A stretch of DNA of 64,000 nucleotides from Lysinibacillus xylanilyticus. GTDB lineage: Bacteria > Bacillota > Bacilli > Bacillales_A > Planococcaceae. The notes beneath the pieces are model-generated. The model saw only the letters and a list, made by a program, of their open reading frames with translations. It was not told where the DNA came from and ran no database searches. Numbering within the stretch: position 1 is the stretch's first letter; the number at the start of each line of letters is the position of its first letter. This document shows positions 33,288 to 42,940 of the stretch, piece by piece. Location of the stretch: NCBI RefSeq assembly GCF_001708185.1, contig NZ_MDDN01000004.1, forward strand, positions 248,001 to 312,000, read 5' to 3'. Position numbers and translations under genes: made by a program.

Positions 33288-33383
33288 ATGAGTAATAAAA
33301 AATTTCAAAAAATCGTTATCTATACTATGATCGCGATTATGTTAATTTCATCTCTAGCATTTGGTTTATCAATGATAGTATAA
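33288..33383 (+). CDS. prli42: Stressosome-associated membrane miniprotein Prli42
   Basis: A 31-residue protein, MSNKKFQKIVIYTMIAIMLI at the start and SSLAFGLSMIV at the end. Its length and pattern (positively charged N-terminal SNKK, then one membrane helix) agree with Prli42, the miniprotein that tethers the stressosome to the membrane in Listeria and is conserved in Bacillales. AAGGAG lies 12 bases upstream of ATG 33288. It sits between mce and the YqjA-like gene, the usual Bacillales position. A hairpin terminator follows directly. The gene is easily missed because of its size. Confidence 0.82.
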   Translation: MSNKKFQKIVIYTMIAIMLISSLAFGLSMIV

Positions 33384-33389
33384 AGAGAG

Positions 33390-33424
33390 GCGAGGCGTCT
33401 GCATTACTGCGGACGCTCTTTCTT
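33390..33424. terminator. Terminator between prli42 and the convergent yqjA-like gene
   Basis: GCGTCTGC pairs with GCGGACGC (one wobble pair), followed by TCTTTCTTT on the plus strand. It overlaps the end of the convergent gene. Confidence 0.7.
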
Positions 33425-34381
33425 TACATTTAAACCTTTAAAAGTCTGCTTAATTTCTAAATAGCGATCCATTTCCTCAATAAATTGATAGAGCGCCGCT
33501 TGTGCTAGAAATTGCTCATGGTTTTTCGGTAAAGGTAATTGGGCGAAATCTCGCTTTACCTGCTCTAGTTTTTCTCTAAAATGGCGAGCCGTATTTCCTG
33601 AATGAACGTGCTCACCGAGGTCTTGCAGAAAGTCGGCAACGATAATTGCCTCTTGTACTATAACAGGAAGTGCCGTTATTTTTGGAAGGACCCTGTCTAT
33701 AATTTCTAGCTGTTTTTCACGCATATCAAAATAAACATAGTAGTCATTTTTCCGTCTCGTAAAATGATTTTCAACATCTTTAAATGCTAAGGATTTCGCA
33801 TTATTTAATACTGTGATTGCTTCAATGATTTCCTGTCCATCCCACATTGTATCGCCTTCTCTTAAATAGTTGGCAATTTCTAAAAAAATCTTACTGTAAA
33901 GTTCCTCAATTTTAACTCGATAGTAATTTAATTCCTTTTGAATGTCTGGCATATACATATTTATAGCTATTCCCGTCCCATAGCCAATCGCCATTAAAGC
34001 AAATTCATTATAAACAAGTGCCAATGAAAAACTTTTAGCAGCATAAATATGCATAATAATAACCGCACTCGAAACAAAACCATCTGCTACCTTTAATGAC
34101 ACGATTGTTGGTATAAAAATGATAAGCATACCTGCTAATGTAAGCGGATGATAGGAAAATAGCTCAAAGCTCAAAAATGCATAAAGCATACCGATTATAC
34201 TTGCGACGAATCGTGTATAAGCAGCATGAATGGATTTTTTCTTCGTTGGCTGTACACATAATATTGTTAGAATACCAGCAGATGCATAAGAAGCTAAATC
34301 AAAATATTGGGCAATGGCAATAGCGATTGCTGCACCAAATGCCGTTTTTAAAGTACGATAGCCGATTGAAAATTTCTTCAA
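33404..34381 (-). CDS. Aromatic-acid exporter family membrane protein, YqjA-like
   Basis: A 325-residue protein. The N-terminal half has about four to five membrane helices (LKTAFGAAIAIAIAQYF, GILTILCVQP, FVASIIGMLYAFLSF, GMLIIFIPTIVSL, ALMAIGYGTGIAINM) of the ArAE_1/FUSC-like type. The C-terminal half is a soluble helical domain of about 170 residues. The size and position next to prli42, mce and yqjD match B. subtilis YqjA. Members are thought to export aromatic acids, but the substrate is unproven. ATG 34381 lacks a strong ribosome site (GGAGGCAG is 7-14 bases upstream). It is a single gene. Confidence 0.8.
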   Translation of the reverse strand: MKKFSIGYRTLKTAFGAAIAIAIAQYFDLASYASAGILTILCVQPTKKKSIHAAYTRFVASIIGMLYAFLSFELFSYHPLTLAGMLIIFIPTIVSLKVADGFVSSAVIIMHIYAAKSFSLALVYNEFALMAIGYGTGIAINMYMPDIQKELNYYRVKIEELYSKIFLEIANYLREGDTMWDGQEIIEAITVLNNAKSLAFKDVENHFTRRKNDYYVYFDMREKQLEIIDRVLPKITALPVIVQEAIIVADFLQDLGEHVHSGNTARHFREKLEQVKRDFAQLPLPKNHEQFLAQAALYQFIEEMDRYLEIKQTFKGLNVKKERPQ

Positions 34382-34538
34382 GTCGACTGCCTCCTATCTT
34401 TCAGTATTCTACTTATTTTATTCATTTTAAGAAAACTATCAGCCAATCATTTAGCCAATATTACAAAAATTCCAATCGCACTATAATTACGTCTAAAGAA
34501 TCAAAGCTATCCACGGGGAATGTGGTTAGGTAAGAAGT

Positions 34539-34568
34539 CTCCGCAGACGATTTATAGCCTGCGGAGCT
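34539..34568 (-). terminator. Terminator after the bacilliredoxin gene
   Basis: CTCCGCAG pairs perfectly with CTGCGGAG around a 12-base loop, about 45 bases past the brxB stop. Confidence 0.7.
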
Positions 34569-34610
34569 TTCTACTAAAAAATAGCTTCTCTTTTAATTTA
34601 ATGATTGAAA

Positions 34611-35051
34611 TTAAAGTTCGTCGCAGTATTCTTCAAAGTTTGCTTGTAAATTTGTTACTACTGACATTGGGTCATGACCCTCAATTTCATAGCGTCCAAC
34701 TTCTGCTACTACTTGTCCATCCTTTAATAACACAAATGACGGAGAGGATGGTAAGTGATCTTCACCGAAGTGATAACGAGCAGCTGCAGTTGCTTCTTTG
34801 TCTTGACCAGCAAATACCGTTACAAGATGGTCTGGACGTTTATCGTAATGTACGCATTGTGCTGCTGCTGGACGTGCAATACCCCCTGCACAGCCACATA
34901 CTGAGTTTACCATGACTAATGTTGTACCTGGACGAGCAAACGCCTCTTCAACAGCTTCTGGTGTGCGAAGCTGCTCATAACCAGCACTCTCAATTTCTGC
35001 TCGTGCTGTTTTTAAAATTTCTTGCATAAATAAATCGTAATCCATATTCAT
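34611..35051 (-). CDS. brxB: Bacilliredoxin (BrxA/BrxB family, YqiW-like)
   Basis: A 146-residue thioredoxin-fold protein that removes bacillithiol from oxidised protein thiols. [15 protein letters not shown] contains the CGC motif that defines bacilliredoxins, with the first Cys as the nucleophile, and later [15 protein letters not shown] and [13 protein letters not shown] complete the fold. Length and position near bkdB match YqiW. ATG 35051 ([10 protein letters not shown]) follows AAAGGAG; the upstream in-frame TTG at 35072 lies in front of the ribosome site and is not used. A dispersed repeat element begins about 35 bases upstream. Confidence 0.93.
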   Translation of the reverse strand: MNMDYDLFMQEILKTARAEIESAGYEQLRTPEAVEEAFARPGTTLVMVNSVCGCAGGIARPAAAQCVHYDKRPDHLVTVFAGQDKEATAAARYHFGEDHLPSSPSFVLLKDGQVVAEVGRYEIEGHDPMSVVTNLQANFEEYCDEL

Positions 35052-35085
35052 ATAGCGATTAGCTCCTTTCAAGTTGCGTCATCTT

Positions 35086-35200
35086 CATCAATTATGTCTC
35101 GGCATAATTGCGTCCGGAGGCTTAAACTTCTTTCAGCTGAAAGAAGTTTAACTCTAGCTTTAGATATTCGACGCTCATCATCTCCTATCATAGCAGTTAG
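35086..35200. repeat. Dispersed element, short copy 3 (upstream of brxB)
   Basis: It starts ATCAATTATGTCTCGGCATA then ATTGCGTCCGGAGG, the same palindromic edge and core seen upstream of bioB, the LysE gene and bkdB. An inverted repeat AAACTTCTTTCAGC/GCTGAAAGAAGTTT follows. The inner part is shorter than in copies 1 and 2. Confidence 0.65.
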
Positions 35201-35241
35201 TGACGAATTTGTGCACCTACTTGCTCATATAAAAGATGATA

Positions 35242-36339
35242 TTATTTCTGTGATTGTTCATCGCTAAACAAACGATCCACACCTTGTGTTACTGTCAGCT
35301 GTCCATTTAAAATTTGACGTTCGAAAAGCTGCACTTGTGCTTTACGCTCCGGATTACCATAAAACGAATCAATTAACTGGTCAATAATCATCGATTGGAA
35401 CCAATCTTTCGTCTGATTTTGGCGTCTGATTGACCAGTAATTATTTTCTTCAACAATTTGTCTGAATTCCCCTATTGTACTCCATACTTTGTCGAGGCCA
35501 CGTTTTTCCCACGAACTTACCGGCATTGCTGTCGACATCCATCCTGGAGTTGCAGGCTGTAAAAAATGTAAGATTTGCTTGTACTCGGATACAGTTTTTT
35601 TCGCCAGACGAACATTATCGCCATCAGCCTTATGGACAACGATAGCATCAGCCAATTCCATAATGCCCTTTTTCATGCCTTGGAGCTCGTCTCCTGCACC
35701 TGTTAATACTAACAGTAAGAAGAAATCAACCATACCACGGACATACGTTTCACTTTGTCCAACACCGACTGTTTCTATTAAAATGACATCATAGCCTGCT
35801 GCCTCACAAACAAGCATTGTTTCACGTGTCTTTTTATGAACACCCCCAAGGGTACCAGCTGATGGAGAGGGACGAACAAAGGCATTAGGCTTTTTCACGA
35901 GCTCTTCCATTCGAGTTTTATCGCCTAAAATGCTTCCTCCTGATAAAGAGGAGCTTGGATCAATCGCAAGGACTGCCACTTTTTTTCCCATCTCACAAAG
36001 CATCGTTCCGAAAGCCTCAATAAACGAACTTTTTCCTGCACCAGGAACGCCAGTAATCCCAATACGGACACTGTTTCCTGTATGTGGTAGAAGCTCTTGT
36101 AGAAGTTCTTGTGCTTGCACTTTATGCGTTACGTTTGAACTTTCAATGAGTGTAATAGCTTTTGACAAGTGTGTACGAGAGCCTGCACGTACTTCTCGTG
36201 CAAGCTCCTGTATGTTTAAATTGTCTGCTTTTTTCTTTCGGAATTTTTTCGGTGTACCATATTGCATTCCGTCGTGAGTTGCCTCTACTCCGTCCATAAC
36301 AAATAGCGCACTTTCTGGCATTCCTTTGTTTTTGTCCAT
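35242..36339 (-). CDS. meaB: Methylmalonyl-CoA mutase-associated GTPase MeaB
   Basis: A 365-residue G3E-family GTPase that loads and protects the B12 cofactor of methylmalonyl-CoA mutase. GITGVPGAGKSSFIEAFG is Walker A, AIDPSSSLSGGSILGDKTRM is the switch I region, ILIETVGVGQSE is Walker B/switch II, and VVHKADGDN is the base-recognition NKxD-type motif. It starts at ATG 36339, sharing one base with the mutB stop (TAATG). Linkage to mutA-mutB confirms the role, as opposed to the related ArgK label. It is the last gene of the mutase operon. Confidence 0.95.
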   Translation of the reverse strand: MDKNKGMPESALFVMDGVEATHDGMQYGTPKKFRKKKADNLNIQELAREVRAGSRTHLSKAITLIESSNVTHKVQAQELLQELLPHTGNSVRIGITGVPGAGKSSFIEAFGTMLCEMGKKVAVLAIDPSSSLSGGSILGDKTRMEELVKKPNAFVRPSPSAGTLGGVHKKTRETMLVCEAAGYDVILIETVGVGQSETYVRGMVDFFLLLVLTGAGDELQGMKKGIMELADAIVVHKADGDNVRLAKKTVSEYKQILHFLQPATPGWMSTAMPVSSWEKRGLDKVWSTIGEFRQIVEENNYWSIRRQNQTKDWFQSMIIDQLIDSFYGNPERKAQVQLFERQILNGQLTVTQGVDRLFSDEQSQK

Positions 36340-38492
36340 TATTCAGACACTTCCTCATAACCTAGACGTTTGTAGATTTCTTCAATAATTTTTTGTGCCG
36401 ATACAGGAATAACTGTACCAGGACCAAAGATTGCTACTGCACCTGCGTTATATAGGAACTCATAATCTTGTGCTGGAATAACTCCTCCAACAATGATGAT
36501 GATATCTTCACGACCTAGTTTTTCTAGCTCTGCTACTAATTCAGGAACTAGTGTTTTATGACCGGCTGCTAATGAAGATACACCAATGACATGAACATCG
36601 TTTTCTACCGCCATTTGAGCTGCCTCAGCAGGTGTCATGAATAACGGAGAAATATCAACGTCGAAGCCTAAGTCCGCGTAACCCGTTGCCACAACCTTCG
36701 CACCACGGTCATGTCCATCTTGTCCCATTTTCGCTACTAAAATACGTGGACGACGGCCTTCATTTTCAAGGAACTCCTCAGTCATTTGTTTCACTTCAGA
36801 AATTTGCTCTTCATCTGAGAAATTTGCAGAGTATACGCCAGAGATCGAACGGATTACTGCTTTATGACGACCAGAAACAACTTCAATTGCATCGGAAATT
36901 TCACCTAATGAAGCACGAGCACGTGCTGCATCTACTGCTATTGCTAATAAGTTTTCTCCACCATCTTGTGCTGCTTTCGTTAATCGTGCTAGATGTTTTT
37001 GTACTTCTTCTTCATTTCGAGCTGCCTTCATTGCTTCTAGACGTTCGATTTGCTTTTGACGAACTAGCGTATTATCAATGTCTAGAATGTCGATAGGTTC
37101 TTCTTTTTCTAAACGATATTTGTTGACACCAACAATCGTTTCTGTTTTAGAGTCGATTTTCGCTTGACGTTTTGCTGCAGCTTCCTCGACTTTCATTTTT
37201 GGAAGACCTGTTTCAATCGCTTTCGCCATACCGCCAAGTTCTTCGATTTCTTCAATTAATGCCCATGCAGATTTTGTAATTTCATCTGTTAATTTTTCCA
37301 CATAGTACGAACCACCCCATGGATCAATAACTTTTGTCATGGCTGTTTCTTCTTGTAAGAATAGCTGTGTATTACGTGCAATACGTGCAGAGAAATCCGT
37401 TGGTAGCGCAATCGCTTCATCAAGTGCATTGGTGTGAAGAGATTGCGTATGCCCCATTGATGACGCATTAGCTTCGATTAATGTACGTGTCACATTGTTA
37501 AATGGATCTTGCTCTGTTAAAGACCAGCCAGACGTTTGTGAGTGTGTACGAAGTGCTAATGTCTTAGGATTTTTCGGATTAAACGTTGACATCATTTGTG
37601 CCCAAATGCGACGAGCTGCACGCATTTTTGCCACTTCCATGTAATAGTTCATACCAATTGCCCAGAAGAATGATAGACGTGGCGCAAAGGCATCAATGTC
37701 GATTCCAGCTTTTAGCCCGGTACGAACATACTCCAGACCATCTGCTAATGTATAAGCCAGCTCGATGTCATTTGTTGCTCCTGCTTCTTGAATATGGTAA
37801 CCAGAGATCGAAATTGAGTTAAATTTTGGCATATATTTCGCTGTAAACTCAAAAATATCCGCAATAATCTTCATAGACATTGCTGGTGGATAAATATATG
37901 TGTTACGAACCATATATTCTTTTAAAATATCGTTTTGAATCGTACCAGCTAACTTGTCTGGTGTAACTCCCTGTTCTTCAGCAGCAACGATATAGAATGC
38001 AAGAACTGGTAATACCGCTCCATTCATCGTCATAGAAACCGACATTTGATCTAAAGGAATTTGATCGAATAGGATTTTCATATCTTCTACAGAGTCAATC
38101 GCTACCCCAGCTTTACCAACATCCCCTGTTACACGTGGATGATCTGAGTCATAGCCGCGGTGGGTTGCTAAGTCAAAGGCAACGGAAAGACCTTTTTGAC
38201 CCATTGCTAAGTTACGCTTGTAGAATGCATTTGATTCTTCAGCCGTTGAGAAACCAGCATATTGGCGAACAGTCCAAGGACGAGCTACATACATCGTAGG
38301 GTATGGACCACGTGTATTAGGCGCAATACCTGCAACATCATTTAAATGTTTTGCATCTTTAACATCTTCTTTTGAATATATATCTTTAATTTCAATACCT
38401 TCATTTGTCATGAATTTTTCATCTGATGCTTGAGGTGCTTCAGCTACTAAAACTTTTTCGATTTCAACTGCACTAAAATTTGGCTTGCTCAT
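36339..38492 (-). CDS. mutB: Methylmalonyl-CoA mutase, large (catalytic) subunit
   Basis: A 717-residue B12-dependent isomerase converting (R)-methylmalonyl-CoA to succinyl-CoA. The N-terminal TIM barrel carries [20 protein letters not shown], which binds the CoA tail, and [12 protein letters not shown]. The C-terminal cobalamin domain (from about residue 580) carries [11 protein letters not shown] with the cobalt ligand His at 594, plus [10 protein letters not shown] and [15 protein letters not shown] 38492 has AAGGAGG upstream and overlaps the mutA stop by 4 bases (ATGA). The pairing with mutA gives the heterodimeric enzyme. Confidence 0.97.
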   Translation of the reverse strand: MSKPNFSAVEIEKVLVAEAPQASDEKFMTNEGIEIKDIYSKEDVKDAKHLNDVAGIAPNTRGPYPTMYVARPWTVRQYAGFSTAEESNAFYKRNLAMGQKGLSVAFDLATHRGYDSDHPRVTGDVGKAGVAIDSVEDMKILFDQIPLDQMSVSMTMNGAVLPVLAFYIVAAEEQGVTPDKLAGTIQNDILKEYMVRNTYIYPPAMSMKIIADIFEFTAKYMPKFNSISISGYHIQEAGATNDIELAYTLADGLEYVRTGLKAGIDIDAFAPRLSFFWAIGMNYYMEVAKMRAARRIWAQMMSTFNPKNPKTLALRTHSQTSGWSLTEQDPFNNVTRTLIEANASSMGHTQSLHTNALDEAIALPTDFSARIARNTQLFLQEETAMTKVIDPWGGSYYVEKLTDEITKSAWALIEEIEELGGMAKAIETGLPKMKVEEAAAKRQAKIDSKTETIVGVNKYRLEKEEPIDILDIDNTLVRQKQIERLEAMKAARNEEEVQKHLARLTKAAQDGGENLLAIAVDAARARASLGEISDAIEVVSGRHKAVIRSISGVYSANFSDEEQISEVKQMTEEFLENEGRRPRILVAKMGQDGHDRGAKVVATGYADLGFDVDISPLFMTPAEAAQMAVENDVHVIGVSSLAAGHKTLVPELVAELEKLGREDIIIIVGGVIPAQDYEFLYNAGAVAIFGPGTVIPVSAQKIIEEIYKRLGYEEVSE

Positions 38493-40192
38493 CGTTGGAC
38501 CTCCTTCATGCTAGCGAACACTGAATTTAATTTTTCAATGATGTTCTGTCCTGCGAAAATAAAGCCGTTTAAGCCATTTGCTAACCAAGCTTCTTCTTCG
38601 TCTCTAAATTTACCTGCAACGTCAACAATTACGTTAGCTGGTTTACCTGCTAAAATTGCTGGTACTAACTCTTTTGCATCATCATCGTTACCAGCAATCA
38701 CCACATACGTTGCTTCTGTTGCATTTAGCCAAGCTAATGCTTCTTCAGCTGTTGCTACTGGTTCACTTTTTTCTGGTACTAGACCTACAGTGTTTAAGAA
38801 ACCTGACACAAAATCAGCACGTGGTTTTGAGCTTTTCAGTGTACCTAATGCTAAAATTCCTGTTTTTACATTTGCAGCTGTCATCTCCATACGTAATTGC
38901 TCGAAAGGTACAGCAACTCGTTTAACTTCTGCAAATTGAGGATTTGTTTCGCTTTCAAGCACATCAGCAGGGTTAGCATAAATATTTGTACCGATTAATG
39001 ATTGCTTACGCGTTTGTGCCGACTTGATACGAGCTTGATAAGATTTTTCTAGTTCCTCCGTAAGCTTTCCTGATGCAATGAAAGCGTCAATGCCTCCAGC
39101 TGCTACTATTTCTATAAATAAAGCCCAAGCTTCTTTAACAAAATCTGCCGTTAATGACTCAATAAAGTATGAGCCACCAGCTGGGTCAGTAACTTTTAAA
39201 ACGTTTGTTTCTTCTTTTAAAATTAATGATACATTTCTTGCAATACGAATAGATTGATCTGTTGGTTTCGTTAATGCATCGTGAGGGTGAACTGTAAAGA
39301 CATCCGCACCACCAATTAAGCCAGAAAGCGCTTCATTTGCTGCACGTAATAAGTTTACATAAACATCCAGCTTAGAGAAGCTTCTTAAAGATGTTTCTGC
39401 AAGAGTAGGGATTTTTACGTTTTCTGTTACACCGTATGCCGATGAGAACGCTTTCCAAAGTACTTTAAAAGCACGGAGTTTAGCAATTTCTGTAAAGAAT
39501 TGCGTATCAACCGCAAAGGATACATAAAATTTCTTAGCGAATGCTTCAAAGCTTTCTTCTTGATTTGCGTATTTTGCCGCTAATGCAAGTGCATATGCTA
39601 ATTCCTGCACAGCGTTAGCGCCTTCATTGTGATAAACCGTTGTGTCCGCGCCGATCGAGCGCACGCTCGGGAAATCATTTAAAGTGATAGGGTTTTTTGA
39701 TACGATGAAACCTTTTACAGTTTCTCGCTGATCAACTGTTATTTTTTCGAATACTGCTAATAATGGGTCATTTGAATTCTCAACCGAAATTTTAAACGAA
39801 TATTCTGAGAAATAATTCGCTAATTGTGCCAATACTTCTTCAGTCCATTCAAAATTTACACGGCTATCAATTGTTACTACTTCATTGCCTCGAGCTAAAC
39901 TGTCATCAAGCTTTGCAAAAAATGCTTCGCTTGTATCAGCATATATTTGTTGAGCCACTCGAAATGCTTGATTATTTTGTAGGGAACGGATTGTGGCAAC
40001 TTGTTTATCAAGTTCTTCACCAAGTTTTGCTACTAAACTTTCTTGAGTGTAAAGTGGTTCTAATGTAAGACCTTCACTTGTTTTCGTTAAAAGAGACTCG
40101 AATGGTTTCCCTTTTAAAGCCTTGATTGCTGCATCTTGCCATTCTGAATAGGACGGCTTTTCAAATTCAATATTTTTCATGTTGTTTGACAT
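38489..40192 (-). CDS. mutA: Methylmalonyl-CoA mutase, small subunit
   Basis: A 567-residue paralogue of the large subunit. It keeps the barrel ([39 protein letters not shown]), but its C-terminal domain has lost the DxHxxG cobalamin motif, as usual for the non-catalytic partner. It stabilises the dimer. ATG 40192 is weakly placed behind GGGGGGAAG, and a second in-frame ATG at 40180 is possible. It is the first gene of mutA-mutB-meaB; the terminator of the bkd operon lies 76 bases upstream, so this operon needs its own promoter in the short gap 40193-40267. Confidence 0.95.
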   Translation of the reverse strand: MSNNMKNIEFEKPSYSEWQDAAIKALKGKPFESLLTKTSEGLTLEPLYTQESLVAKLGEELDKQVATIRSLQNNQAFRVAQQIYADTSEAFFAKLDDSLARGNEVVTIDSRVNFEWTEEVLAQLANYFSEYSFKISVENSNDPLLAVFEKITVDQRETVKGFIVSKNPITLNDFPSVRSIGADTTVYHNEGANAVQELAYALALAAKYANQEESFEAFAKKFYVSFAVDTQFFTEIAKLRAFKVLWKAFSSAYGVTENVKIPTLAETSLRSFSKLDVYVNLLRAANEALSGLIGGADVFTVHPHDALTKPTDQSIRIARNVSLILKEETNVLKVTDPAGGSYFIESLTADFVKEAWALFIEIVAAGGIDAFIASGKLTEELEKSYQARIKSAQTRKQSLIGTNIYANPADVLESETNPQFAEVKRVAVPFEQLRMEMTAANVKTGILALGTLKSSKPRADFVSGFLNTVGLVPEKSEPVATAEEALAWLNATEATYVVIAGNDDDAKELVPAILAGKPANVIVDVAGKFRDEEEAWLANGLNGFIFAGQNIIEKLNSVFASMKEVQR

Positions 40193-40267
40193 GCGGACGC
40201 TTAATCAGCTTCCCCCCTTAGTAGTTTCTATTTTTTATTCTACATGACAAATTGCGACTGGAAAAGC

Positions 40268-40305
40268 AAAAAAAATTCGGAAACCGTTATACAACAGGTT
40301 TCCGA
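40268..40305 (-). terminator. Terminator of the bcd-bkd operon
   Basis: TCGGAAACC pairs perfectly with GGTTTCCGA, and eight T follow on the minus strand. It separates bkdB from mutA. Confidence 0.9.
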
Positions 40306-40312
40306 CAAGTCA

Positions 40313-41656
40313 TCAGTAGACTGACGTTGAAGATTTATTTGTATTTTCGAGTATTTCTTTTACTCTATTTAGGAATTTACCACAAACAAGTCCATCGAGA
40401 ACTCGATGATCTAAAGATAAACATAAATTCACAATATCTCGTGCAGCGAACATGCCACCAGGTAAAACAACCGGTTTTTTTACAATACTTTCCACTTGAA
40501 GAATTGCTGCTTGTGGATAATTAATGATGCCCATCGACTGAACAGAGCCGAATGCACCCGTATTATTTACCGTAAATGTACCACCTTTTATATCATCCAT
40601 CGTCAGTTTTCCAGCACGCACTTTCGCTGCAAGCTCATGAATTTCCTTGGCAATACCTTTAATGGATTTTTCATCAGCGTGTTTTATAACAGGAACAAAT
40701 AATGCATCATCTGTCGCGACAGCAATGGAAATATTTATGTCATGCTTTTGAATAATTTTGTCCTCTGCCCACATAGAATTCATCATTGGGAATTCCTTTA
40801 GAGCTTGCGCGACAGCTTTTACAAAGAAAGCAAAATACGTAATATTAAAGCCTTCTCTTTGCTTAAACTCCGTCTTCATGCTATCGCGATATGCTACTAA
40901 ATCAGTAACGTCTACTTCCATCATCATCCATGCATGCGGCACTTCATGAACACTTCGCACCATATTATTCGCAATGGCACGGCGCACCTTTGTTACTGGA
41001 ATTTCAATATCACCTGCTTGAAGAGGCTGTGCCGGTGTGGCTGGTTTAGCATTCTCCAGTGAAGCAGGTACAGCAACTGGTGTAGGCTGTTCAACAGCTG
41101 TATGGACCGTAGTCAAAGTTTCAACTTGGGAAGTTGGTATATTTCCTGCTTCAATCAGTTTCATGAGGTCTTTTCTTGTAATACGACCTCCTTCACCTGT
41201 TCCTGTGACTTGATCAAGTGCAATATCATGCTCTTGTGCAAGTCGAAGAACCGCTGGTGAATAGCGAACTTTATCTTGTCGAACTGTTTTTTGCGCTACT
41301 ACCGAAGCTGTTGTTGGTGGCTGAACCTCTTGCTTCTTTTGTACACCAGCATTTAAAATTGCTGTGCTTACTGCTGATTTTTTCGGTGAAGGCGGAGGAG
41401 GTAGCTCGCTGTCACCTGCTATTTCAACGCAACAAACGACTGCTCCAACAGGTAATGTTTGCCCTTCCTCTGCAAGTAGTTCTGTAATAACTCCTTCAAA
41501 AGAAGACGGAATTTCAGCATTTACTTTATCAGTTACAACTTCTGCTAGTGGATCATATTTTTTTACTGTATCACCTGGCTTTACAAGCCACTTTTCAATC
41601 GTACCCTCTGTTACGCTTTCGCCAAGCTGAGGCATTGTAATATTTTGAATCGCCAT
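40313..41656 (-). CDS. bkdB: Branched-chain 2-oxoacid dehydrogenase E2 (dihydrolipoyl acyltransferase)
   Basis: A 447-residue E2 core protein. The lipoyl domain (residues 1-78) has its modified lysine at 44 in VVTDKVNAE. A peripheral-subunit-binding domain (YSPAVLRLAQEHDIALDQV, about 133-170) and the catalytic domain follow, with the active-site HRVLDG near the C-terminus. It takes branched acyl groups from E1 to CoA. ATG 41656 matches the family N-terminus and has GGGAGG upstream; an ATG at 41659 is adjacent. It is separated from bkdAB by 300 bases containing a dispersed repeat element, unlike the tight packing of the other bkd genes. Confidence 0.96.
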   Translation of the reverse strand: MAIQNITMPQLGESVTEGTIEKWLVKPGDTVKKYDPLAEVVTDKVNAEIPSSFEGVITELLAEEGQTLPVGAVVCCVEIAGDSELPPPPSPKKSAVSTAILNAGVQKKQEVQPPTTASVVAQKTVRQDKVRYSPAVLRLAQEHDIALDQVTGTGEGGRITRKDLMKLIEAGNIPTSQVETLTTVHTAVEQPTPVAVPASLENAKPATPAQPLQAGDIEIPVTKVRRAIANNMVRSVHEVPHAWMMMEVDVTDLVAYRDSMKTEFKQREGFNITYFAFFVKAVAQALKEFPMMNSMWAEDKIIQKHDINISIAVATDDALFVPVIKHADEKSIKGIAKEIHELAAKVRAGKLTMDDIKGGTFTVNNTGAFGSVQSMGIINYPQAAILQVESIVKKPVVLPGGMFAARDIVNLCLSLDHRVLDGLVCGKFLNRVKEILENTNKSSTSVY

Positions 41657-41674
41657 CATCTATTCCTCCCATCA

Positions 41675-41940
41675 ATTATGCCTAGGCGTAATTGCACCTG
41701 ACGCACCGCTATAGCATTGACAACGACACTGTTTCACTTACGCGTAGATAAACAATTGTGCAGATTATGACTTATCATAAATAGCTACTAGTTTCATCTC
41801 CTATCGCACTTGCTTAGGTGGGTCATCGCAGAAACTAGTAAGCAACGTTCATTCCAGCCAAAATCTATTTATCCGTCCGAGGCTTTAACTGTTTCACTAA
41901 GTATCCCTGCCACTTAGTGAATAAAACCACCAATATACAG
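41675..41940. repeat. Dispersed element copy 4 (between bkdAB and bkdB)
   Basis: The edge next to bkdB is CAATTATGCCTAGGCGTA then ATTG, a near-perfect palindrome; the other copies have the same edge followed by GCGTCCGGA. Internal inverted repeat CTAGTTTC/GAAACTAG flanks a CTTAGGTGGG segment. A second palindromic piece, CACTAAGTATCCC then GCCACTTAGTG, lies near the distal end. No ORF is present. Confidence 0.6.
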
Positions 41941-41956
41941 AAGTTTGCCCTTTGTT

Positions 41957-42940
41957 TTAAAAAGCAGCTAGTTCTCGCATCGCGCGTTCTACTTTTTCAG
42001 GGTTGATCATGAAATACTTTTCCATTGTTGGTGCATACGGCATCGCCGGAACATCTGGTCCTGCTAGGCGTTGAATTGGTGCATCAAGCTCAAATAAACA
42101 ATGCTCTGCAATGATTGCTGCAACCTCACTCATAATGCTGCCCTCTTTATTATCCTCAGTAACTAGTAAAACTTTACCTGTTTTACTTGCCGCCTCAATG
42201 ATTGCTTCTTTATCGAGTGGATATACCGTGCGTAGATCAAGAATATGCGCGGAAATCCCGTCTGCTGCTAGACGCTCAGCTGCCTGTAATGCAAAATGGA
42301 CAGCTAAACCATACGTAATGACAGTAACATCTTCCCCTTCACGCTTAACATCTGCCTTACCAATCGGTAATGTGTAATCGTCCTCTGGCACTTCACCTTT
42401 TATGAGTCGATAAGCACGTTTATGTTCGAAAAATAGTACTGGATCCTCATCACGGATTGCTGCTTTTAACAAGCCTTTTGCATCATACGGTGTGGATGGA
42501 ATAACAATTTTCAAGCCAGGTGTTCCTGCAAAAAGTGCCTCTACAGATTGCGAATGATAGAGTGCTCCGTGAATACCTCCACCAAATGGTGCACGAATAA
42601 CCATTGGGCAAGACCAATCATTATTCGAACGATAGCGGATTTTTGCTGCCTCAGAAACGATTTGGTTAACGGCAGGCATGATGAAATCAGCGAATTGCAT
42701 CTCGGCAATCGGGCGCATACCATACATCGCAGCCCCAATACCAACTCCTGCAATGGCACTCTCTGCAAGAGGCGTATCAAGCACACGATATTCACCAAAT
42801 TGCTCGTAAAGGCCTGTTGTCGCTTTGAAAACCCCGCCTTTGCGACCAACGTCTTCTCCTAAAATGAAAACACGCTCATCACGTTCCATCTCTTCCTTCA
42901 TCGCTAATGTAATCGCATCAATATAAGACATCACTGCCAT
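41957..42940 (-). CDS. bkdAB: Branched-chain 2-oxoacid dehydrogenase E1, beta subunit
   Basis: A 327-residue subunit with a transketolase pyrimidine-binding domain. FILGEDVGRKGGVFKAT, DTPLAESAIAGVGIGAAMYG and MQFADFIMPAVNQI form the thiamine-diphosphate site at the interface with the alpha subunit. The C-terminal half (VTVITYGLAVHFALQAA) is the swapped transketolase C domain. With bkdAA it decarboxylates 2-oxoisovalerate, 2-oxoisocaproate and 2-oxomethylvalerate. Its ATG shares one base with the bkdAA stop (TAATG), and GGAGGTGA lies 9 bases upstream. Confidence 0.96.
   Translation of the reverse strand: MAVMSYIDAITLAMKEEMERDERVFILGEDVGRKGGVFKATTGLYEQFGEYRVLDTPLAESAIAGVGIGAAMYGMRPIAEMQFADFIMPAVNQIVSEAAKIRYRSNNDWSCPMVIRAPFGGGIHGALYHSQSVEALFAGTPGLKIVIPSTPYDAKGLLKAAIRDEDPVLFFEHKRAYRLIKGEVPEDDYTLPIGKADVKREGEDVTVITYGLAVHFALQAAERLAADGISAHILDLRTVYPLDKEAIIEAASKTGKVLLVTEDNKEGSIMSEVAAIIAEHCLFELDAPIQRLAGPDVPAMPYAPTMEKYFMINPEKVERAMRELAAF

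Noticed and set aside
36686-37096. Plus-strand frame of 136 residues opposite mutB.
   Set aside because: It is an antisense shadow of a clearly real gene, with leucine/histidine-rich composition typical of such shadows. The same applies to the plus-strand frames opposite mutA, bkdB, bkdAB, lpdV and dxs.
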